This document shows, piece after piece, positions 8,723-15,242 of a stretch of DNA of 15,242 bases. The stretch spans positions 1 to 15,242 of the forward strand of contig JAJJLU010004297.1 in NCBI GenBank assembly GCA_023807065.1. Direction: 5' to 3'. This DNA comes from Isotricha intestinalis (taxonomy: Eukaryota; Ciliophora; Litostomatea; Vestibuliferida; Isotrichidae). Each line of letters opens with the position of its first letter. The first letter of the stretch is position 1. The position numbers were made by a program, and so were the translations under genes. The notes under the pieces are model-generated. The model had not been told where the DNA came from. It saw only the letters and a list, made by a program, of their open reading frames with translations, and did no database searches.

Positions 8723-9029
8723 AAAAAATATTAATGAAAAAAAAGAAGAAATTTATAAATAAAGATATAAATGAAGAGGATTAATAATAAAAGATAATTT
8801 AATAGAAGAAAATAATAATAATAATATATTGCAACAAATTGAAATTTCACTTTTATATTTATATTTTTTAAAAAAATTTATTTCAATTCTGTTTGTATAA
8901 TAAAAGAAAAAAATATATACAAAGAAGGAACTTTTATTATTCAAAAATATTAGTAATGATTATGTCTAATAATTATATTTTTTTTGATTTAATTTTATAT
9001 TTATAATAATATCAAATAAATCTTTATAT
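8723..9029. other. AT-rich stretch without a supported gene
   Basis: Short Lys/Glu/Asn-rich reading frames follow the RRM fragment on the plus strand and may be its decayed tail. No domain or motif can be recognised, and no frame stays open for long. The minus-strand open frame at 8753-8944 is mostly Phe/Tyr/Ile/Lys with nothing recognisable, and I take it as chance. Confidence 0.4.
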
Positions 9030-9700
9030 TTATTTCAATAAACCAGGGGAACATCTTTCAAAGTGTATTTTATCTCAAAACCTTTTCGATGACAATGAGT
9101 CTTCTTCAGCAACTCTTTACAGTTTTCCAATATCTCTGACCACTTCCTCTCCCTCTGTTTTTACTTGATTTTCCCTAACAAATACAATATAATTGGATTT
9201 GGTGGTGATAATATGGTAAAAGCAAACATTATGTTCATGCAGGAACTCGCAGAATATGCTAACCTTTTGTCCAAAATCAGCTGCATGATTCAATTTAAAT
9301 AAACATTAATAAAGAATAAAAAAATCTTTTACTTTTTTACTAATTTTATCCTTTGGTAAAAACTTTAAAACTTTCATTTGTTTTAATCATCTATAACATT
9401 TTTTTGTATTTATTTCATGCACTTTTTCATTTCTTGCTAATTACTTAAAGGGATTTATAATATCACAATTTGAAATCATTGCAACTAAACATGATAAACT
9501 ATTAGTTAAAAATTAATTAGTATATAATTTATTCTTAAATATATATATATGAAGTTTCAAAAACTTTTATAAATATTGCATCTTATTATCTAATTCAAAG
9601 AAAAATAGTGATAAAGAGTCTATAAAATCTTTAAATCCTTCCTTTTAATAAATTGATTCATCATTAAATGAACAATTTTATCATTTCATATTTGTAATTA
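9030..9700 (-). pseudogene. Coding-like segment broken by stops only; end resembles an aspartokinase ACT domain
   Basis: One minus-strand frame runs from about 9700 to TAA at 9030-9032 without any indel. It is interrupted by stops including TAA at 9117, 9306 and 9441 and TGA at 9075 and 9387. Blocks include GFKDFIDSLSLFFFELDNKM, LSCLVAMISNCDIINPF and LKFLPKDKISKKVKDFFILY. The block at 9045-9295 is clearly richer in G+C. It reads DFGQKVSIFCEFLHEHNVCF, YHIITTKSNYIVFVRE and EEVVRDIGKL. The spacing recalls the first ACT domain of Firmicutes-type aspartate kinases (FGRKVL-IFEK--ISFEHIPSG). That likeness is weak and no kinase domain is present. The AT-rich upper half could be partly chance. It may be a pseudogene, a transferred fragment, or a gene in a different code. 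Confidence 0.35.
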
Positions 9701-9879
9701 TTATTTGAAAAAATTGAAAAAAATTTATTGAACAAATCCTAAAATTTCACCATTAATCATAAATTTAAATTTATATTATATTTTAATTTTATGAATTAAT
9801 ATTATTTTATTAATATAATAATTGATAAGAAATACAAAAAATAATTTATTTTCACCTTAATTATTTTTTATACTTTACT

Positions 9880-11246
9880 TTAAATTTTCTTCTTGTTCAA
9901 TTTTTCTTTAGTACTAGAACTATATACATTAATATAATTATAGCTATTAAAATTATTGATTATTACATTATGTTTATTTAATCTTCTCATTATATTAGGA
10001 TGATTTTTAAAAATATTTTGATTATTACTATTATTATTATTATTCATATTAATTTTATGATTTGAAGAAGAACTTTGTAATGTTGTTTTTGTTGCATTTG
10101 AAACTTTTCCATTTGTTCTTATTAAATTTTTATGTGAAGTTTTATTTTTTTCTTCATATTTTTTTAAAGTATTTACTTTAAATTCATTAATAAATTTCTT
10201 ATATTTTCTAGTAGCCATAATAACACTTTCATTTTTTTTTTCTTTTGTTTTTCCATTGGATAAACTTGTTGTAATTTCTCTACTTTTCATTCTTGAAATT
10301 TGCCTTTTTGTAGAAACAGAATTGCTTTTTGTTTTTTTTGTATTTTCAATAAAAATTTTTGTAATTGTTAATGGATCAATTTTTTTTAATGAAGGATTAA
10401 AACCTATTTGTAAATTATTATTTTTTAATTCTGATGAAGAAGGTCTTTTTTCTGGTTCTTTAGATATATTTTTTTTATTTAAATTATTTACTACAATAGA
10501 ACTATTATTTAATTTTACATGGTCTAATTTAACAAAACTTGGATGATAAATTTTAGAATTTACTAAATGTTGTAATTCTTTATTTTTTATAACCTCCTTT
10601 TTAATTTTTGTATATTTTTTATTTTTTGATTCATATGTTAATATTATTTTTTTTAATTTCTCATTTTCTTTTTTTAAATCAGAAATTATTGAACTTTGAT
10701 TGTTAGTTATTTTTTTATAATGATTTTCATCTTTATCCAAATCAAAAGTTTTCGAAGTTGAAATATTATTTTCTTTTATTAATTCTTTTTCTCTTTTAAT
10801 CTGATCAATTTTCCATTCTAATTCTTCAATTTTTAATTTTAATTGTTGTTCAACCTAAATCTTAGTTAAATATATTTTTACTTTTATATGTTCCCTAATA
10901 TCTTTTTCTGCTTTAATTAATAATCCTTCATATAATATTAATCCATTTTCATCTTTTGAATCATTTAAGTTTTTATACTTTTCTTTTTTTTCATCTTCTT
11001 CTAATTTTTGTTCATATTTTTCATTAACTTTAATATCAATTAAGATTTCAATAGAATTATATATATAATTTATTATATCTGTTATAGATAATTTTCGTAG
11101 AGATATTTTTTCTTGTTCAACTTGTTCATCCTCTATGTTACTTAACTAAAGAATTTTATTTTTCTAAATTTTACTTCATCAGATTTTCTAATTTTAACAT
11201 TTAAATAAAGATTTATTATTTCTTCTTTTATGTCTGAAATAGACAT
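9880..11246 (-). CDS. Coiled-coil protein, 436 residues, three exons
   Basis: Conceptual splicing of exons 11246-11175, 11145-10882 and 10854-9880 gives 436 residues from ATG (MSISDIKEEIINLYLNVKIR) to TAA. Both introns carry in-frame stops and have GT-AG borders. After splicing, the reading frame and coiled coil continue smoothly across the junctions. Residues 25-94 are charged (DEQVEQEKISLRKLSITDII). Residues 95-200 contain the most distinctive part, LYEGLLIKAEKDIREHIK joined to VEQQLKLKIEELEWKIDQIK, with heptad-like spacing. I believe this EKDIR-HI-EQQLKL pattern occurs in uncharacterised ciliate proteins, but cannot check. The C-terminal half is Lys/Ser/Asn-rich and probably disordered, with an Asn run near residue 395. 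An unspliced model starting near 10740 would lose the N-terminal third. A structural or scaffold role is likely. It lies in tandem with the kinase gene upstream. Confidence 0.8.
10855..10881 (-). other. 27-nt intron (second intron of the coiled-coil gene)
   Basis: On the minus strand it begins GTAAAAATAT and ends AAGATTTAG. Its length is a multiple of three, but it contains an in-frame TAG, so retention would truncate the protein. Splicing joins IREHIK to VEQQLKL inside a continuous coiled coil. An ACTAAG motif near the 3' end could serve as branch point. Confidence 0.8.
11146..11174 (-). other. 29-nt intron (first intron of the coiled-coil gene)
   Basis: On the minus strand it begins GTAAAATTTAG and ends ATTCTTTAG. 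It sits in phase 0 after codon 24 (KSDE), and removal joins directly to LSNIEDEQVEQ. Without splicing, the frame stops at TAA just after the 3' border. The intron is not a multiple of three, so both retention and skipping would be visible to nonsense surveillance. Confidence 0.75.
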
Positions 11247-11575
11247 AACAAATTATAAAACTATTAATATAAATAATAATATATAATAAAAATAATAGAT
11301 TTGAAATAAAAAATAATCAAAAATTATGTTAGTAGTTTAATGATAAAATAAAATATATTATAATGAAAAAATAAAACCTTGATTTAAAATATTTTAAGAT
11401 TAAATTGTTATCACATTAAAATAAACTTACATCATAAATCCTAGAATATATATTAATATTAATTACACAATTCAAAAAAGAAAATAGCTTAAAATAATTA
11501 AAATACACCAAAATTACAAATGAATATCAAAAATATATAATCTTCATAATAAGTTAATTATCAACAAATATTTGT
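11247..11575. other. Intergenic region between kinase 3' end and coiled-coil gene 5' end
   Basis: It consists of 329 bp of nearly pure A+T. It must hold the kinase gene's polyadenylation region and the coiled-coil gene's promoter, since both are transcribed leftward. I see no coding frame, clear TATA element or repeat. Confidence 0.5.
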
Positions 11576-13111
11576 TTATGAACAAATTACCAAAGAGGGT
11601 AAATAAATATGTTTATATTCAATATAATAATTAAAAAATTTTCCAAAATCAATTTTTTCGAAATCATTAATTTCAGGTAAATTTTTTAATTCATTCTTAT
11701 TAAATAATGAAATACATTCATGAATATACAGAAATCCTTTATTTTTAATATCTAAAGTTTTAAATGTATTTAAAATTTTTTGTTTCTGAATATAATTTTG
11801 GGCTTCAATAACAAATGAAAAAAATTTGTTTAAATCCACCATTTGTTCATTTAATTTATTTTCTTTTTTGAATTTTTCAACTTTTTTTTTAAATTCAACA
11901 TTTAAATTAAGATTTAGACAATCATTAATTAAACTATATAAATTAATACTATTATTTTGTTTTTTATATTTTTGTTTTAAATTTTTAACAACATACTCTA
12001 AATTTTTTCCAGGTAAAAATTCAATAAAAATATCCCTCAATTTATTAATTGAATAATAATTATTATTATCAATATTTATAATAGTTTGAATATTAGGATT
12101 AAATGAATCAGGAATTGTCATTGTATCATCATAATCTTTAATTAATTTTAACTGACATAAAGCTTGACAAGCATTTAATCTTTTTTCAGGGTTTCTTTCT
12201 AAAAGTTTCATAGCTAAATTTTTTAATAAAGGATTTTTAAAATTAGTGAAATTGATTTTTTTGTATAAAACATCATTTTTGATATTATCTCCTTTACTAT
12301 GACCAAAAAGTTGAGTTCCATTAATCATATTATATAAAACAACACCAAGAGACCATAAATCAACTTTAGAGTCATATTCTTTTCCTTCATAGATTTCAGG
12401 AGCTGCATATTGAGGAGTTCCTAATTGTTCTGATAAAAGATTTTTAGTTAAATTATTATTATGTTTTTTAGGAAGATAATCACTAAAACCAAAATCAGTT
12501 AATTTTATAATTTTTTTACCATTAATGTTTGAAATTAAAAAATTCTCTGGTTTAATATCTCTATGAACAATTCCTACTTCTTCATGTAAATATATTAATG
12601 ATTTTAACATTTGTTCTAAAAGTTCTATAGCCTCATTTTCTTCTATTTTGTTATTTTGATGATTTAAAATATAATCAAATAAATCTCCTCCTTCACATAA
12701 TTCAAGAACAAAATGAAGTGAATTTTTATCTTCATATATATTATAACATTTAATTATATTTTCATGATCTAAATTTAATGTGATTTCTACTTCTCTTTTA
12801 TAATACATATTTTTAATTAAATCATTTTTGAAAATACTTTTAATTGCATATTTTTTTCCATTTATATCAACTCCTTCTCTAATTATTCCACTGGAACCTC
12901 TTCCAACAAAAGTATCTTTTATTTTTATAATATTTGATATATCTGTAAATTTTGTTTTTAAACTTAATCTATTAATTATTTTTTTTTCTTTTTGGGTTGA
13001 TTGAGTTGAATTTATTGGTGTTTTATCTGTTGTTTGATTTTGACTTATTGTTGTTTCATATTGAGTTTTATTTTTATATTTTTTTTTTTGATTTGAAGAA
13101 CAAACTCCCAT
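11576..13111 (-). CDS. CDPK-like serine/threonine kinase with lipid-anchor N-terminus and degenerate EF-hand
   Basis: The 511-residue protein starts MGVCSSNQKKK, with Gly2 for N-myristoylation and Cys4 for palmitoylation, suggesting membrane attachment. The kinase domain covers about residues 64-325 and looks active. It has a Gly loop GRGSSG (70-75), the catalytic Lys in YAIK (91), HRDIKPEN (183-190, base Asp185), DFG (206-208), APE (237-239) and DLWSLGVVLY (251-260). The order and sequence fit the CaMK/CDPK group of alveolates and plants. The C-terminal 180 residues occupy the place of the CDPK regulatory region. The one clear EF-hand-like loop, DIKNKGFLYIHE (454-465), keeps positions 1, 6 and 12 but has Lys at 3 and 5 where Asp/Asn normally bind calcium. 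It may therefore be calcium-independent or regulated through other lobes. ATG 13109-13111 is chosen because it gives the MGxC motif and has an AAAA context. There are no introns, and the stop is TAA. Confidence 0.92.
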   Translation of the reverse strand: MGVCSSNQKKKYKNKTQYETTISQNQTTDKTPINSTQSTQKEKKIINRLSLKTKFTDISNIIKIKDTFVGRGSSGIIREGVDINGKKYAIKSIFKNDLIKNMYYKREVEITLNLDHENIIKCYNIYEDKNSLHFVLELCEGGDLFDYILNHQNNKIEENEAIELLEQMLKSLIYLHEEVGIVHRDIKPENFLISNINGKKIIKLTDFGFSDYLPKKHNNNLTKNLLSEQLGTPQYAAPEIYEGKEYDSKVDLWSLGVVLYNMINGTQLFGHSKGDNIKNDVLYKKINFTNFKNPLLKNLAMKLLERNPEKRLNACQALCQLKLIKDYDDTMTIPDSFNPNIQTIINIDNNNYYSINKLRDIFIEFLPGKNLEYVVKNLKQKYKKQNNSINLYSLINDCLNLNLNVEFKKKVEKFKKENKLNEQMVDLNKFFSFVIEAQNYIQKQKILNTFKTLDIKNKGFLYIHECISLFNKNELKNLPEINDFEKIDFGKFFNYYIEYKHIYLPSLVICS

Positions 13112-13656
13112 TTTTATGAATATTTATATTTTATTTTTCTTATATAGTTTTTAATTCATAATTTTCTTTTAAATTTATTAGGCGTAAAATGCTTATTAAA
13201 TTAAAAAAAATTATTTTTTTTTTTTATTATTTGAAAGATTAAAATAGATTTTGGAAATTTTTTAAAAACATTACAATTAAATATTGTGTAAATTATAAGA
13301 TAGTTTTTTCTTTAAGAATATTTTAAAAAAGTTAAAGATAACTATTTATATGAAAAATATAAAACTTTTTTATTAAATTGATAAAAATCAAATGATTTAA
13401 AAAAATAAAGTGATTATTTCAGGTAGAAAAAAGATTGGATTTAATTAATATTATCTTATTTATTTTTAAAATTCTCTTTTGTTTTCATAAAAATATAAAC
13501 TTTTAGAAAAGAATTATAGAAGGAAATTTGGTATATGCACATATTTCTTATTATATTTTTTTATTCCTTGTTTACAAATCTGATATTGGAAACAATTTTT
13601 TTTATAACGAATGATATATAAGAACAAAAAATAAAATATTTTTATAATAACTAAAA
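13112..13656. other. Divergent intergenic region shared by kinase and metallopeptidase genes
   Basis: These 545 bp separate the two start codons, which are transcribed away from each other and have the same AAAAATGGGA start context. The promoters of both genes must lie here. The sequence is very AT-rich with long A and T runs. I see no recognisable factor site, repeat or small gene. Confidence 0.5.
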
Positions 13657-14841
13657 ATGGGATGTTCAGGAAATGTTAAAGAAACACAAAATATAAATCA
13701 ATCAAAGAATAATAATGTTCAGAGTGCTAAATCTAACGTTATATCACAAAATCAAATGGCTCAACAAGGTAACAATGTAAATAATAATAATGTATATCAA
13801 CAACATCAGAATCTAGAATATAATAACAATGTTAATAATATTAATGTATATCAACAACATCAGAATCAAGAATATAATAACAATGTAAATAATATTAATG
13901 TATATCAAGGACTAAATGATAATGATATAGATGATTCAGTTGAAAATAATGAAAATTCTTTAGATTATAAGAATTTACCGAATTATGATTTATTTGAAAA
14001 GTTTATCAAGATAAAAAAAGTAAAAGATTATTTAAATAACAATATTTTTCAAGGATATTATTCACAAACAATAGACGGTATCTTTAAAGAAATTGAACCA
14101 TTACTAAAACAATTATTTAATAGATTTGGCTTAGGATTTGATGTTATTACTAAAAAACAAACCATTGATTGTGGATCTTATAGGGTAGATATAACTCCAT
14201 ATAAAAATTCTCAAAGTTTAGATTTTTATTTTCCATTATTTTTTTTGAATTTTTGGTTTTATCCTCCAGAAGCATTTCATCATAAAATTATAAAAAAATT
14301 TATTTTTTGTGAAGAATTGATTATAACAACATCTACTTATAGTCAACCTAGAGCAGCTTGTCCTGAATGGGGTAAAACTTGTAGTATGTTATATGCAATA
14401 CAATATCAAGATATGAATTATTTAGCAGAAGTTATGCATCATGAATTATTTCATTATTTTGATTTTATGATCTCAGGGTCAAGAGTGGACAACAAAATTG
14501 AAAGTGATTGGTCAAAACTTAATCCATCTAATTTCCAATATGGGAGTGGTGGAGAATATGAAAGAGTATATATGAATATTAATAAAAAAGATAACGTATA
14601 TTTTGTTTCTCATTATTCTATGAGTCAGTGTTGTGAAGATAGAGCAGAAATCTATAGTAGATTAATGACAAAAAATTCAGATTGGATTAATGAACAATCA
14701 AAACCTGTTCTGCAGAAAATAGAAAAAATAAAAGATTTTATGAAAAGTCATGACCCAAAATACATTGGTAAAAAAAGCAATTATTTTTTTGAAAAATTAT
14801 TAAATTTCTTAGATAATTTTTACAATAATGAATCTATATAA
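13657..14841 (+). CDS. Putative lipid-anchored zinc metallopeptidase (HExxH)
   Basis: The 394-residue protein begins MGCSGNVKETQ, with Gly2 for myristoylation and Cys3 for palmitoylation. Residues 10-95 are Asn/Gln-rich, with an 18-residue repeat (VYQQHQNLEYNNNVNNIN) present about two and a half times. A globular domain follows from about 110. HHELFHYFD holds the zinc-binding HExxH motif (His262, Glu263, His266) followed by Asp269. About 60 residues on, CCEDRAEIYSRL (Glu327, Glu331) is placed to give the third zinc ligand of a gluzincin. HExxHxxD followed by an ED-AE motif is a pattern of several poorly characterised, mainly bacterial metallopeptidase families. I cannot name the exact one. 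No signal peptide is present, so the enzyme would face the cytosol on a membrane. Conserved-looking aromatics and Cys (CPEWGKTC, 232-239) are unexplained. It is intact, intronless, and ends in TAA. Acquisition from bacteria is possible but not shown. Confidence 0.75.
   Translation: MGCSGNVKETQNINQSKNNNVQSAKSNVISQNQMAQQGNNVNNNNVYQQHQNLEYNNNVNNINVYQQHQNQEYNNNVNNINVYQGLNDNDIDDSVENNENSLDYKNLPNYDLFEKFIKIKKVKDYLNNNIFQGYYSQTIDGIFKEIEPLLKQLFNRFGLGFDVITKKQTIDCGSYRVDITPYKNSQSLDFYFPLFFLNFWFYPPEAFHHKIIKKFIFCEELIITTSTYSQPRAACPEWGKTCSMLYAIQYQDMNYLAEVMHHELFHYFDFMISGSRVDNKIESDWSKLNPSNFQYGSGGEYERVYMNINKKDNVYFVSHYSMSQCCEDRAEIYSRLMTKNSDWINEQSKPVLQKIEKIKDFMKSHDPKYIGKKSNYFFEKLLNFLDNFYNNESI
13792..13909 (+). repeat. 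54-bp in-frame tandem repeat in the metallopeptidase gene
   Basis: Two units (13792-13845 and 13846-13899) differ at two bases, and a third starts at 13900 and stops after about ten bases. The last 21 bases of the unit also occur just before the first copy (13771-13791), nearly identical. The unit encodes 18 residues, VYQQHQNxEYNNNVNNIN. Near-identity at the DNA level indicates recent duplication, so copy number may vary between alleles. Confidence 0.9.
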
Positions 14842-15242
14842 ACCAGATATAAGAATAAGAACAAAATAATATAAATCAGTTATAAAAATAAAAATTATAT
14901 ATATTTAATATAAAAAAAATAAAAGAGGTAAAAAATGAATTGGATTGTTTCCAATTTACAATTATTGTTTATATATATATTAGTTAATAAACCAAATAAT
15001 AAAATAATTTTTTAACATAAAAACTAAATAAGTATATTTTTGTTTATTATTTTATAATTTATATTATTCAAATGTTCCATTTTATGGAGATTTGGTTTAA
15101 TCCTTAATTTTCTATTTAATTTAATTTATATTATTAATTTATTTAAATTTATTCAACTTTAATTTTCAGGTTTTTGATTAAATATTATAAAGATAATTAA
15201 TTTTTCTAAATTTTTGATTTAAATATTTTTTTATTAAGATTA
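14842..15242. other. AT-rich 3' flank, no gene seen
   Basis: The sequence after the metallopeptidase stop is almost pure A+T and must include its polyadenylation region. A short inverted match ATTGGA/TCCAAT (about 14940-14956) could form a weak hairpin. No coding frame, telomere repeat or RNA gene is visible up to the window end. Confidence 0.5.

Noticed and set aside
8753..8944. Minus-strand open frame of 63 codons
   Set aside because: Composition is Phe/Tyr/Ile/Lys-rich with no motif, and a random open frame of this length is plausible here.
10256..10546. Plus-strand open frame of 96 codons
   Set aside because: It is the reverse complement of Lys/Ser/Asn-rich exon 3 of the coiled-coil gene.
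11826..12056. Plus-strand open frame of 76 codons
   Set aside because: It lies entirely inside and antisense to the kinase gene.
1..15242. Ciliate code with TAA/TAG as Gln for the whole window
   Set aside because: About 2,700 codons in four intact genes contain no such codon and these genes end in TAA, so the host appears to use the standard code.

Overview
The window looks like nuclear DNA from an AT-rich protist, most likely a ciliate that uses the standard genetic code, as rumen/litostome ciliates are believed to. The evidence is extreme A+T content, Asn/Lys/Ile-rich proteins, two introns of only 27 and 29 nt in one gene, an N-myristoylated CDPK-type kinase, and long genes that encode Gln only as CAA/CAG and end in TAA. 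An anaerobic fungus is the main alternative, but introns this short fit ciliates much better. The assignment is inference.

Bases 1-4000 are mostly broken genes. In order they are: two tail-to-tail copies of one gene end (1-223), the second belonging to a decayed membrane-anchored protein (197-767, minus strand); a 286-bp Tc1/mariner-like MITE flanked by TA (781-1066); an unidentified minus-strand remnant (about 1191-1445); a decayed Pumilio/PUF RNA-binding protein (about 1640-3256, plus); and a decayed two-RRM protein resembling poly(A)-binding protein (about 3354-3940, minus).

Bases 4012-8061 hold one intact gene for a 1349-residue polytopic membrane protein. It consists of two homologous halves with about eight membrane segments each, and no family is recognised.

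Bases 8062-9870 are again mostly decayed. They hold a GC-rich near-palindrome with TTGGGG/CCCCAA ends (8230-8252), a fragment resembling the Mei2 C-terminal RRM (about 8465-8722), and a minus-strand coding-like segment with a GC-richer block (9030-9700).

Bases 9880-14841 hold three intact genes. They are a 436-residue coiled-coil protein assembled from three exons (minus), a CDPK-like kinase with a lipid-anchor N-terminus and a degenerate EF-hand (minus), and a divergently transcribed putative HExxH zinc metallopeptidase that also starts with a lipid-anchor motif (plus). The kinase and the peptidase share a 545-bp intergenic region and may both sit on membranes; any joint function is inference. 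No tRNA, rRNA, CRISPR array or telomere was seen.
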